Assembly (NCBI GenBank): GCA_903917565.1 | Contig: CAIXBB010000007.1 | Span: 62,001 to 126,000, forward strand | Reading direction: 5' to 3' | Length of the DNA stretch: 64,000 bases | Source: an uncultured cyanobacterium | GTDB lineage: Bacteria > Cyanobacteriota > Cyanobacteriia > PCC-6307 > Cyanobiaceae | Notes under the pieces: model-generated | Told to the model about the DNA's origin: nothing | Database searches by the model: none | What the model saw: the letters and a program-made list of their open reading frames with translations, nothing else | Part shown: positions 16,374-24,934 of the stretch, one piece after another | Layout: each line of letters opens with the position of its first letter | Position numbering within the stretch: the first letter of the stretch is position 1 | Position numbers and translations under genes: made by a program

Positions 16374-16694
16374 ATGACCCGGTACCACTTCGTCGCCGCC
16401 AGTCGCGCCTTCCTGCTTGAGGAGGAACCCCTGGAGGAGGTGCTGCGTGAACGCGTGCGCAACTACGCCGAGAAGGACAAGGCCATCGACTTCTGGCTTC
16501 TGGAACGTCCCGCGTTCCTGGAGGCGCCGGAGCTGGCCGCCACCGTGGCCTCCGTACCGCGGCCCGCGGCGGCGGTGATCTCCACCGACGAGAAGTTCAT
16601 CACCTTCATGAAGCTGCGCCTGGAGTTTGTGGCCCTCGGGAGCTTTGAGGCCCCGAGCAGCGCGATCCCCGAGCCGCTGGCCACCGTGGCCTGA
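16374..16694 (+). CDS. ycf54: Ycf54, Mg-protoporphyrin IX monomethyl ester cyclase factor
   Basis: A 106-residue protein matching Ycf54/DUF2488: TRYHFVAASRAFLLEEEPLEEVLRERVRNYAEKDKAIDFWLL, PAFLEAPEL, STDEKFITFMKLRLEFVALGSFEAP. Ycf54 associates with the aerobic cyclase that forms the isocyclic ring of chlorophyll and is needed for its accumulation. It sits 13 bases after pdxJ in the same direction. Confidence 0.92.
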   Translation: MTRYHFVAASRAFLLEEEPLEEVLRERVRNYAEKDKAIDFWLLERPAFLEAPELAATVASVPRPAAAVISTDEKFITFMKLRLEFVALGSFEAPSSAIPEPLATVA

Positions 16695-16707
16695 CAGGGG
16701 CAGCCGC

Positions 16708-17052
16708 TCAGAACAGACCCAGGAAGCGGCGCCTGGGCGGCTCCTCGTCCGTTGGGCCCGAAGGACGGGGCTTGCCCTGGCCACCGTCCTGTTGGTAGCG
16801 GGGCTTGCTGTCGCCGATGGTCAGGGGCGCTTCCTTGTTCTTCCACCAGATCCAGTCCCGGATCGGCGGGGTGTTCTCCAGCTCCCACCGGGTCAGACCC
16901 AGACCCAGCCGGGACGAGGCGTCCAGCAGCACATCCAGCATGGCTTCGCCGTCGCTGCAGCGGGCCAGGGCCTCATTGGTGCGTCTGGCCCCGTCCAGGG
17001 CCTTCACCAGGGCATTGACGCGCTGCGCGACCGGCAGATCCTTCAGGTCCAT
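16708..17052 (-). CDS. Small Nif11-like domain protein
   Basis: A 114-residue protein. Residues 1-65 resemble a Nif11-like fold: ALVKALDGARRTNEALARCSDGEAMLDVLLDASSRLGLGLTRWELEN, then PPIRDWIWWKNKEAP. The tail (70-114) is Gly/Pro/Arg-rich and ends RRRFLGLF. There is no double-glycine cleavage site or Cys-rich core, so it is unlikely to be a peptide-natural-product precursor. The ATG at 17052 is preferred over an upstream extension that enters the divergent promoter. Function is unknown; the Nif11 assignment is by pattern only. Confidence 0.6.
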   Translation of the reverse strand: MDLKDLPVAQRVNALVKALDGARRTNEALARCSDGEAMLDVLLDASSRLGLGLTRWELENTPPIRDWIWWKNKEAPLTIGDSKPRYQQDGGQGKPRPSGPTDEEPPRRRFLGLF

Positions 17053-17161
17053 CGCCCGTTGCCTCCGTGGGCGCACCGTATCAGTGCTGGAACCCCCAGC
17101 CCCGGCGGGGGTGACAGAAACCCACTTCAAAGGCAACACTTAGGGGGAAGCTTCCTTCTTG

Positions 17162-17836
17162 ATGACGTTCCCGGACCAACGTCCACCGCAGCACTGGGTC
17201 ATCGGGGATGTCCATGGCTGCGCGGAAGCTCTTGGAAGGCTGGTGGCAACGTTGCCCCCGGACGAACGGCTGGTGTTCTGCGGCGACGTGATCAACCGCG
17301 GTTCCCACATCGAGGCCACCATGGAGCGGGTCTGGGACCTGGTGTGCCGCGGCCGGGCGGTGTGGCTCAAGGGCAACCATGAACGGGACCTCGTCACCCG
17401 GCTCGACCTGGGCCTGGCGCCCACCAGCCACCCAGAACTGAACGGCAACGACACCTACCGCCAGCTCGGAGCCTCCCGCTGCCGCCTCTGGCGCGACCGG
17501 CTCGACCGGCTGCCCCTTGCCTACTGGGGTCAGGGCTGGGTGGCCACCCATGCCGGCTTCGATCCGCGCACCTGGCAGCCCGATCTCAACGTGCGAATAG
17601 CCTTCTGGCAGGCCTACGACGACCGTTTCGGCGAGGTGATCGTCGGCCACACCCCCGGGCCAGGACTGCGGCGGCTGGGATCGATCGTCCTGCTCGACAC
17701 CGGTGCCTGCTACGGCGGCGACCTCACCGCCTACTGCCCCGAAACCCAGCAGACCCGAAGGGTCAGCGGTCTGCCTGCGGCGGACTTCTCCTGGAAGGCC
17801 CTGGCGTCCGGCCCAGCCCTGAGCTGCGCCCTCTGA
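17162..17836 (+). CDS. Calcineurin-type metallophosphoesterase
   Basis: A 224-residue phosphatase of the Ser/Thr-phosphatase or diadenosine-tetraphosphatase class. All metal-binding motifs are present: GDVHG near residue 16, GDVINRG, GNHE, WVATHAGFD and VGHTP. This order (GDxHG, GDxxxRG, GNHE, H, GH) is that of PrpA/ApaH-type enzymes. The TTG one codon earlier is an alternative start. It ends 10 bases before recC and may be transcribed with the recCBD genes, though a functional link is not established. Confidence 0.85.
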   Translation: MTFPDQRPPQHWVIGDVHGCAEALGRLVATLPPDERLVFCGDVINRGSHIEATMERVWDLVCRGRAVWLKGNHERDLVTRLDLGLAPTSHPELNGNDTYRQLGASRCRLWRDRLDRLPLAYWGQGWVATHAGFDPRTWQPDLNVRIAFWQAYDDRFGEVIVGHTPGPGLRRLGSIVLLDTGACYGGDLTAYCPETQQTRRVSGLPAADFSWKALASGPALSCAL

Positions 17837-17846
17837 ACCGGCCCCC

Positions 17847-20800
17847 TTGCTGACAGTTTTTCGCAGCAACCGTGCGGAGCTGCTGGCCCGGGTGCTGGCC
17901 ACCCAGCTGCGGTTGCAGCCCCCAGATCCCTTCGAACAGGTGCAGGTGGTGGTCAACACCTGGCCCACCAGCCGCTGGCTCGGAGAGCAACTGGCCGAGC
18001 ACCTCGGTGGCATCGCTGCCAACCTGCGCTTTCCCTTCCCAGGCAGCCATCTGCGTCAGCTGGTGGAGCAACTGCTGGCCACGGCGGAAACGAATCCCGG
18101 TGGGGGATCTGCCGATCCCTGGCGCGCCGACCACCTGGTCTGGCCCCTGCTCGGCCTGCTGCCGGCGGTGGCCGCCGCACCGGAAGGGGGCCCGCTGCGC
18201 CGCTGGCTCGCTGAAAGGGGCGGCGTGGCCCAACTGGAACTGGGCCACTGGCAGCTGGGCAGAGCCATCGCCGATGCCTTCGACGACTACGCCCTCTACA
18301 GGCCCGATCTGCTGGGCGCCTGGGAAGCGGGGCGGGCGATCGATGCCAGCGGCCGGCCCCTGCCGGACAGCCAGCTCTGGCAGCCCCTGCTCTACCGCTC
18401 CCTGCTCCGGGAGCTGGGCAGCGAACCGTTCGGACGCCGGGTGCAGGAGCTGGTCGGGAGGTTGCGCCGCGGCGAGCTCGCGGCCGAGGCCCGCGGCGCT
18501 CCCCTGCGCCTCTTCGGCCTCAGCAGCATGGCGCCGATCCAGGTGCAGCTGCTTCAGGCCCTGAGCCTGCATCGGCCGGTCGACCTCTACCTGCTCACCC
18601 CCTGCCGCGATCTCTGGCAACGCTGCGGCGAGCGCCGCCGCCAGCTCAGTGATGCCCTGGCCCTGCGCCAACCGCTCGAGGCCGCGTGGCTGCTGGAGGC
18701 CCCGGGTCTGGAAGCCCGCTTCGGCCGTCTGGGAGGGGAGTTTCAACAGCTGCTGGAGGGCACCGGTGAGGCCCAGCTGGGGGAGGAGCAGGAGCTGGAC
18801 CTCTTCTTCGCCCCCGCCAGCAGCGCCAGGCCGTCCCCCCTGCTGGCCCAGCTGCAGGAGCAGCTGGCCGACGCGAGCCGGATTCCTGCACTGGAAATCG
18901 ATCCGGAGGATCGCTCCCTCGAGTTCCATGCCTGTCCAGGCCGGCTGCGCCAGGTGCAGATCGTGCGCGACCGCCTGCTGCAACTGCTGGCGGCCGACCC
19001 CAGCCTCGAACCACGCGACATCCTGGTGATGACGCCGGACATCAACGGTTTCGCCCCCCTGGTGGCCTCGGTGTTCGGCGACAGCCATGCCACGGGGGTG
19101 GACCTGCCCTGGCGACTGACCGACCGCAGCCAGGAGGAGGGAGCCGGAATCGGCAGCACCTTGCTGCTGCTCCTGGAGCTGGCCGGCACCCGCCTCACCG
19201 CCTCCGGCCTGGAGCCCCTGCTGGGTGGCGGGCCCCTCCTGGGGCGTTTCGGCCTCGACGCCAGGGAGGCGGCCCGCCTGGTGGAGGCCTTGCAGGAGGT
19301 GGGCTTCCGCTGGGGCCTGGACGCCCAGGAGAAGGAATCCGCCTGCCACAGCCTGGCCTGGGCGATCGACCGGCTGCTGCTCGGCCTGGTGCTGCCCGCC
19401 GGCGCGGGCCTGGCGCCGGGGGAGACGGCCCCCTGGGAGGCGGGGGTGCCCCTGGAGCTGACCGGCCGCTGGTTGCATCTGCTCACCCGGCTGCGCCACT
19501 GGCTGGGGGAACTGCGCCGCGGCGGCGATGTGGCCGTCTGGGTGGAACGGCTGCGGCGGCTGATCGACGACCTCTTCGGCGATGGGGGCGAGACCGCCGG
19601 CGAACTGCCGGACCTGATGGGGGCGATCGACGCCTGGCAAACGGCCGCCGGCAGCTGTCCGCTGGGCCTTGAAGCCCCGGTGGTGGCCGCCGTGCTGCGG
19701 GAACGTCTTGGGGCCGAAAGCGGCCGCTTCGGCCATCGCAGCGGCGCCCTGACGATCAGCGCCCTCGAACCAATGAGGGCCATCCCCTACCGGGTGATCG
19801 TGCTCATGGGGCTGGAGGCGGGCCTGTTCCCCCGTCCGGGCGACCGTCCCGCCTTCCACCTGATGGAAAGCCAGCGCCAGCTCGGGGATCCCCATCCCTC
19901 CGACCAGGATCGCTACGTCCTGATGGAGGCCTTGCTCTCCGCCCGGGACCACCTGCTGCTCAGCTGGAGCTGCCGCGACGACCGGACCGGCGCCGCCCTG
20001 CCCCCCTCCGGGCCGGTCGGCCAGTGGCTGCAGTGGCTGGCCGGCCAGCTGGACCCCGAAGCCATGGCGCGCCTGTTGGTGGAGCACCCCGCCAACCCCC
20101 TCGACCGGCGCAATTTCCTGCCCTCCGCCGGACGGGAGGCCCCCAGCTGCGACCGGCGGCTGCTGGAGGCGGTGCGTCGCCTGAGCGGCGATCCACCGCC
20201 ACCAGCCACGCCGCTGCTGGGCGGACCGAGTCCCCTGGAGACCGCCGCCGACACGCTCTCCGACACCGACGCTTTCAGCGATCTGCGCGACTGGCTGGCG
20301 GCCCCCCAGAAGCACTGGCTGAACTCCCTGGGCCTGCGTCCCGGTGAGTGGGAGAAGCGGATCGACGACCTCGAGGCCCTCGCCCTCGGGGAGCGGGAGC
20401 GTTCCGCCCTGCTGCGGGGAAGGCTGCAGCGCAGCGACGGCGATCCCGGCAGCGAGGGCCCCGGCATAGCTGAGGACTGGCTCGAATGGCACCGCGGGCA
20501 GGGTCTGCTGCCCCCCAGAGCGGCCGGAGGCCTGGAAGCGGGCCTCCTGCAACGGTGCTGGTCAAGCCTGGCGAGCGCCCTCGGGCGCCTCGGCCCACCA
20601 CGGCAGCCCACCCACCACTGGGGCCCCTGGCAGGCCCCGATCCCCTGGCGTGGCGAGGCGGTCGTGCTGGTGCACACGGCCCAGGCCCGCGTCGGCCACC
20701 GGCTGGAGCTCTGGCTGCAGTTGTTGCTCGCCTCCGCCGCGGGCGGAGAGCCGCGCCGGGGCGTGCTGATCGCCCGCGACGGCGACGGCTTCGCTCCGGC

Positions 20801-21134
20801 CCTGGAGCTGAGGGCGCCGGCACCCAAGGCGGCCCGGGACGAACTCGAACGGTTGGCCGGCCTGCAACGGGACTGGCGCAGCCGCGGCTGGCCGGTGCCC
20901 CCGGAAACGGGCTGGAGCTATGCGGTGACCGAGCGGAAGCGGCCGGGCCAGGGACCGCTCAAGGCCGCCGTCACCTGGGAAGGTTCCGGCTTCCACAGCG
21001 GTGAGCGGGAACGGCCCGAGATGGAGGCCTGCTTCGGCGCCCGCCTGCCGGCGGAAGCCCTGCTGACGCCGGAGGTGCTGGAGCTGGCCGGCGCTCTGTT
21101 CTCCCCCCTGCTGGCGGCGGAGGTGGTGCCATGA
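17847..21134 (+). CDS. recC: Exodeoxyribonuclease V gamma subunit
   Basis: A 1095-residue protein with a TTG start, opening MLTVFRSNRAELLARVLATQL and VVVNTWPTSRWLGEQLAEHLGGIAANLRFPFP, which is characteristic of RecC. Superfamily-1-like but catalytically dead helicase segments follow (for example DILVMTPDINGFAPLVASVFG), then GALTISALEPMRAIPYRVIVLMGLEAGLFPRPGDRPAFHL. RecC recognises Chi, splits the duplex and scaffolds RecB and RecD. Length matches the family (about 1050-1120). The recB start overlaps its stop by 4 bases (ATGA). Confidence 0.95.
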   Translation: MLTVFRSNRAELLARVLATQLRLQPPDPFEQVQVVVNTWPTSRWLGEQLAEHLGGIAANLRFPFPGSHLRQLVEQLLATAETNPGGGSADPWRADHLVWPLLGLLPAVAAAPEGGPLRRWLAERGGVAQLELGHWQLGRAIADAFDDYALYRPDLLGAWEAGRAIDASGRPLPDSQLWQPLLYRSLLRELGSEPFGRRVQELVGRLRRGELAAEARGAPLRLFGLSSMAPIQVQLLQALSLHRPVDLYLLTPCRDLWQRCGERRRQLSDALALRQPLEAAWLLEAPGLEARFGRLGGEFQQLLEGTGEAQLGEEQELDLFFAPASSARPSPLLAQLQEQLADASRIPALEIDPEDRSLEFHACPGRLRQVQIVRDRLLQLLAADPSLEPRDILVMTPDINGFAPLVASVFGDSHATGVDLPWRLTDRSQEEGAGIGSTLLLLLELAGTRLTASGLEPLLGGGPLLGRFGLDAREAARLVEALQEVGFRWGLDAQEKESACHSLAWAIDRLLLGLVLPAGAGLAPGETAPWEAGVPLELTGRWLHLLTRLRHWLGELRRGGDVAVWVERLRRLIDDLFGDGGETAGELPDLMGAIDAWQTAAGSCPLGLEAPVVAAVLRERLGAESGRFGHRSGALTISALEPMRAIPYRVIVLMGLEAGLFPRPGDRPAFHLMESQRQLGDPHPSDQDRYVLMEALLSARDHLLLSWSCRDDRTGAALPPSGPVGQWLQWLAGQLDPEAMARLLVEHPANPLDRRNFLPSAGREAPSCDRRLLEAVRRLSGDPPPPATPLLGGPSPLETAADTLSDTDAFSDLRDWLAAPQKHWLNSLGLRPGEWEKRIDDLEALALGERERSALLRGRLQRSDGDPGSEGPGIAEDWLEWHRGQGLLPPRAAGGLEAGLLQRCWSSLASALGRLGPPRQPTHHWGPWQAPIPWRGEAVVLVHTAQARVGHRLELWLQLLLASAAGGEPRRGVLIARDGDGFAPALELRAPAPKAARDELERLAGLQRDWRSRGWPVPPETGWSYAVTERKRPGQGPLKAAVTWEGSGFHSGERERPEMEACFGARLPAEALLTPEVLELAGALFSPLLAAEVVP

Positions 21135-24100
21135 CCGTCGCCGTCAGCGGCCCCATCGCCCCAGAAAGCTTTGATCCCAACGACGTCAGTCTCGACGACG
21201 GCGTGATGCTGCTGGAGGCCAGCGCGGGCACCGGCAAGACCTTTGCCCTGGCCCATCTGGTGCTGCGGCTCCTGGCCGAGCGGCAGCTGGGGCTGCGGCA
21301 GTTGCTGGTGGTGACCTACACCAACGCCGCCGCGGCGGAACTGCGCGATCGCATCGGCCGTCGGCTCCAGGAGGCCCTCACCGGCCTCCAGCCTCCCGCC
21401 GACTGGCGAGCACCCGACCCCGTTCTGGAGCAATGGCTGGAGCGCCAGCCCCGCGAGGCCGGAGCCCGCGGCACGGTGCAGGGCCTGCTGCTGCTGGCCC
21501 TCGAAGAGCTCGACGCCGCCGACATCACCACCATCCACGGCTTCTGCCAGCGGACGCTGCGGCGCCAGGCCATGGAGGCTGCCCGGCCCCCGGACCTGAC
21601 TGTGGAGACCGACGCCGGTGAACTGGTGCGCCAGGTCGCCCACGACTACTGGCAGCAGCAGGTGCTGGCCCTTCCCCTGCATCTGGTGGAAGGGCTGGCG
21701 ACGGGCCCCGGCCTGGAGGACCTGGAGCGGCTGCTGCAACTGCTCGATGGGGACCCCGGCCTGGTCCTCGACCCCCTGCCGGAGGGCCTGAGCCTGGAAC
21801 GGCCGCTGCTGGAGCAGCTGGAGACCCTGTGGCACGAGCCCTGGAGACGCTTCAAGCAGGCCTGGGCGGCCCAGGGCCAGGCCCTGGAGCAGGACTTCCG
21901 GGACGCCGCAAGCGGGTGGCGCGCCGCTGGCGCCAGCAGCACCACGCCCTACGCCGCCAAGCCCAGAACCGATCACTGCGGGCTGGTCGAGGCCTGGCTC
22001 GCCTGCCAGGGCGAAGCCGGCAGCTACGCCGCCGTCTGTGCCGAGAAGGAGCTGGGGGGGTACTTCCACCCGGACCCGTTCAGCCGGATGGCCAGGAAGG
22101 TGGAAGGCCCGGAGCGGGACATCCAGCTGCCCTGCCCGGACCTCCTGGAGGCTGTGGCTGCCCTGCGGGAGGGTCCGGCGGAGGCTGTGCTGCTGCACGG
22201 CTGCCACTGGGGACGGGCCGAGCTGGCCCGGCGTCGGGAGCGGAGCGGCAGCATCGGCTTCGCCCAGCTGCTCGAAGGGCTCGACCCCGGCCAGGACGCC
22301 ACGGCCCCCACCCCCCTGCTGCGGGCGGTGGGGGAGCGCTACCGGGCCGCCCTGATCGACGAATTCCAGGACACGGACCCCGTCCAGTGGCGGATCCTGC
22401 AGCTGGCCTTCACAGGCGGTACCCACCTGCTGGTGATGGTGGGCGACCCCAAGCAGGCCATCTACCGCTTCCGTGGCGGCGACCTGGACACCTACCGACT
22501 GGCCCGTCGGAGCGCGGCGCGTGTCCTGGCGCTGCAGGAGAACCGGCGCTCCGCTCCGGCGCTGATCGACACCCTGAACAAGCTGATGGCCCCGGCGGGC
22601 CTGCCCCGCTCGTTCCTGCCGGTGCCGGCGGTGGAGGCCCGATCCAGGCGCCGCGGCCCCGACGGCCTGGCCCCGGTGCGACTGCTCTGGCTGGGGAGCG
22701 AGCGGACGCCCGACGATCCCCTGCCGAGCAGGAGTGCCCTGGAGAGCTCGCTGCCCGACCTGGTGGCCGCCGCCGTCCAGGAGCTGCTGGAGGAGGCCCC
22801 CGCCCTGCTGGCGGACGACGGCCAGCCCCCCCGGCCCCTCTGTGCCGGCGACATCGCCCTGCTGGTCCACAACCACCAGCAGGCGGAGGAGCAGCGCAGC
22901 GCCCTGGAGCGGCGGGGCATCGCCAGCAGGCTGGTGAGCAAGGCCGACGTCTTCGCCAGCCCGGCGGCGACCGCCCTGCAGCGCCTGCTCGATGCCCTCG
23001 CCGATCCCGCCGATCCCAACCGCCTGCGGCTGCTGGCCGCCTCCCCCCTGCTCGGCTGGTCGGCCCGGCAGATCGCCGCCGCCGCCGCCGCCGAATGGAG
23101 CGAGCTGGCCGGGCGGCTTCAGGCCCTGGCCAGGGATCTGCCCCACCAGGGACCGCTTGGGGTGCTCTCCCAGCTGGTGGACGGCGAAGGCCTGGCCAGG
23201 CTGAGTGCCAGCGGCCGGTTGCTGGCGGATCTGCAGCAGGTGGCCGAACTGCTGCAGGAACGGCTGCACGCGGAGCGGCTGGCGCTGGTGGCCGCCGCCG
23301 ACTGGCTGCGGCGCCTGCGGCTGGACCAGAGCCGGGCCACGGGCACCATCCCGGACTCCCATCAAGCCCACAGCGACAAGATGGACGAGGCGGTGACCGT
23401 GATCACGGTGCATCGCAGCAAGGGCTTGGAGTTTCCCGTGGTGGTCTGCCCCTATCTCTGGCAGGCGGCCGGCACCCCTTCGGCCCGCGGGCACCGGGTG
23501 GGGATCCGCTGGCAGCCGCCCGGCAGCGCGGAATCCCACCTCGACCTTCACCGGCGTCCCTCCTGGGGCCAGGGGTGGCAGGCCCTCCGCCAGCAGCGGG
23601 ACGCCGAACGGGCCGAGCGGGAACGGCTGGCCTACGTGGCCGTCACCCGTGCCCAGCACCTGCTGGTGCTCGCCTGGGCGCCGGCGAAGGGCCAGCAGGC
23701 CAACCCCCTGTTCCCCTGGCTGTTTCCGGGCGAGCCCCTGCCCGATCCCGATGACGAGGCCTCCGTCGCTCCCCTTGGCGATCGGGAATGGCAGGCACGG
23801 CTGCTGGGGCAGATCGCCCAGCGATCGCTGGACCTCGATCTGCACCAGCCCAACGGAGAGCGGCCCGCCCACCGGAGCCTACCGCTGCCCCCGGAGGCGA
23901 TCGCCGCCCTTCGCTGCGGCCCTGTTCCCTTGCGCCACCTGGACACCAACTGGGGCCGCAGCAGCTACACCGCCTGGACCCGCGCCGCCCACGGCGCCGC
24001 AGTTTCGGTGGCGGCCCTCGACGAGGGTCGCGACACCAGCGATCCCAGCCCCAACGACGAGGCCCCGGAGACCGGGGCCGACCTGTGGCCCGAGCAAGGC

Positions 24101-24934
24101 CCCCTGGCCGGCTTCGCCCGCGGTGCGGCGGCCGGCGACTGCCTGCACCGGATGCTGGAGCAGCTGGACTACCGCGTCCCCACCGATGGGTCAGCCAACC
24201 GGGAGCTGGTGGAGCGGGAGCTGCGCCGGGCCGGCCTGGAGACGGACCCCCTGGAGCCGCTGCTGCAGGGACTGGAGCTGGTGCGACTGACCCCCTTCGG
24301 CGCCGAGCTGGGGTCCCTGCGCGTGGCCGACCTGGACCCAGAGCGCCGGCTCAATGAGATGAACTTCGATCTCACCCTCGGCTTCGCGCGGGCCGCGGGC
24401 CTGGCTGCTGCCTTCGTCGAGCACCCCGGCGGCGCCTTCGGGGCCGCCTATGCCGAAACCGTGGCGGCACTGCCGGTGGCCAGCCGCGGCTTCCTCACCG
24501 GTTCGATCGACCTGATCTTCACCGCCACCGGGGCCGACGGACAGGAACGCTGGTGGGTGGCCGACTGGAAAAGCAACTGGATCGGCCGTCGGGACGGCGA
24601 GGGCAGGCCCCTGGCCTGCGGCCCCCGCCACTACGGCCAGGAGGCGATGGCCGCCCTGATGGCCCACAGCCACTACCCCCTCCAGGCCCACCTCTATCTG
24701 GTGGCCCTGCACCGCTACCTGGGCTGGCGCCTGCCGGGCTACTTGCCGGAGCGCCACCTGGGCGGTTACGCCTATGTCTTCCTGCGCGGCGCCCCAGGGG
24801 CAGCGGGGGCGCAGGCCTTGCCCGGGGCGGTGCCGGGCATGTTCGTGGAACGGCCACCCCTGGCCAGGGTGCTCGCCCTCGATGGGGCCCTGGGCGGCCA
24901 CGCCGCGGCCGGCATCAGGGAGGGGGCGCCGTGA
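21131..24934 (+). CDS. recB: Exodeoxyribonuclease V beta subunit (helicase-nuclease)
   Basis: A 1267-residue UvrD-like helicase fused to a C-terminal nuclease. Walker A is ASAGTGKTF at about 30-38. Other helicase motifs include TYTNAAAAELRDRI, DEFQDTDPVQWRIL, VGDPKQAIYRFRGGDL and VTVHRSKGLEFPVV. The RecB-family nuclease is intact near 1124-1150: GSIDLIF...WWVADWKSNWIG, with the catalytic Asp and DWKSN. It loads RecA at processed double-strand breaks. It is translationally coupled at both ends (ATGA with recC, GTGA with recD). Confidence 0.97.
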   Translation: MTVAVSGPIAPESFDPNDVSLDDGVMLLEASAGTGKTFALAHLVLRLLAERQLGLRQLLVVTYTNAAAAELRDRIGRRLQEALTGLQPPADWRAPDPVLEQWLERQPREAGARGTVQGLLLLALEELDAADITTIHGFCQRTLRRQAMEAARPPDLTVETDAGELVRQVAHDYWQQQVLALPLHLVEGLATGPGLEDLERLLQLLDGDPGLVLDPLPEGLSLERPLLEQLETLWHEPWRRFKQAWAAQGQALEQDFRDAASGWRAAGASSTTPYAAKPRTDHCGLVEAWLACQGEAGSYAAVCAEKELGGYFHPDPFSRMARKVEGPERDIQLPCPDLLEAVAALREGPAEAVLLHGCHWGRAELARRRERSGSIGFAQLLEGLDPGQDATAPTPLLRAVGERYRAALIDEFQDTDPVQWRILQLAFTGGTHLLVMVGDPKQAIYRFRGGDLDTYRLARRSAARVLALQENRRSAPALIDTLNKLMAPAGLPRSFLPVPAVEARSRRRGPDGLAPVRLLWLGSERTPDDPLPSRSALESSLPDLVAAAVQELLEEAPALLADDGQPPRPLCAGDIALLVHNHQQAEEQRSALERRGIASRLVSKADVFASPAATALQRLLDALADPADPNRLRLLAASPLLGWSARQIAAAAAAEWSELAGRLQALARDLPHQGPLGVLSQLVDGEGLARLSASGRLLADLQQVAELLQERLHAERLALVAAADWLRRLRLDQSRATGTIPDSHQAHSDKMDEAVTVITVHRSKGLEFPVVVCPYLWQAAGTPSARGHRVGIRWQPPGSAESHLDLHRRPSWGQGWQALRQQRDAERAERERLAYVAVTRAQHLLVLAWAPAKGQQANPLFPWLFPGEPLPDPDDEASVAPLGDREWQARLLGQIAQRSLDLDLHQPNGERPAHRSLPLPPEAIAALRCGPVPLRHLDTNWGRSSYTAWTRAAHGAAVSVAALDEGRDTSDPSPNDEAPETGADLWPEQGPLAGFARGAAAGDCLHRMLEQLDYRVPTDGSANRELVERELRRAGLETDPLEPLLQGLELVRLTPFGAELGSLRVADLDPERRLNEMNFDLTLGFARAAGLAAAFVEHPGGAFGAAYAETVAALPVASRGFLTGSIDLIFTATGADGQERWWVADWKSNWIGRRDGEGRPLACGPRHYGQEAMAALMAHSHYPLQAHLYLVALHRYLGWRLPGYLPERHLGGYAYVFLRGAPGAAGAQALPGAVPGMFVERPPLARVLALDGALGGHAAAGIREGAP

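Noticed and set aside
17763-20552. 929-codon open frame antisense to recC
   Set aside because: It is a shadow of the recC codon structure in GC-rich DNA: Gln/Gly/His/Pro-rich, without any domain, while recC on the other strand is intact.
20918-23872. 984-codon open frame antisense to recB
   Set aside because: Same reason; it covers intact recB motifs and has biased composition.
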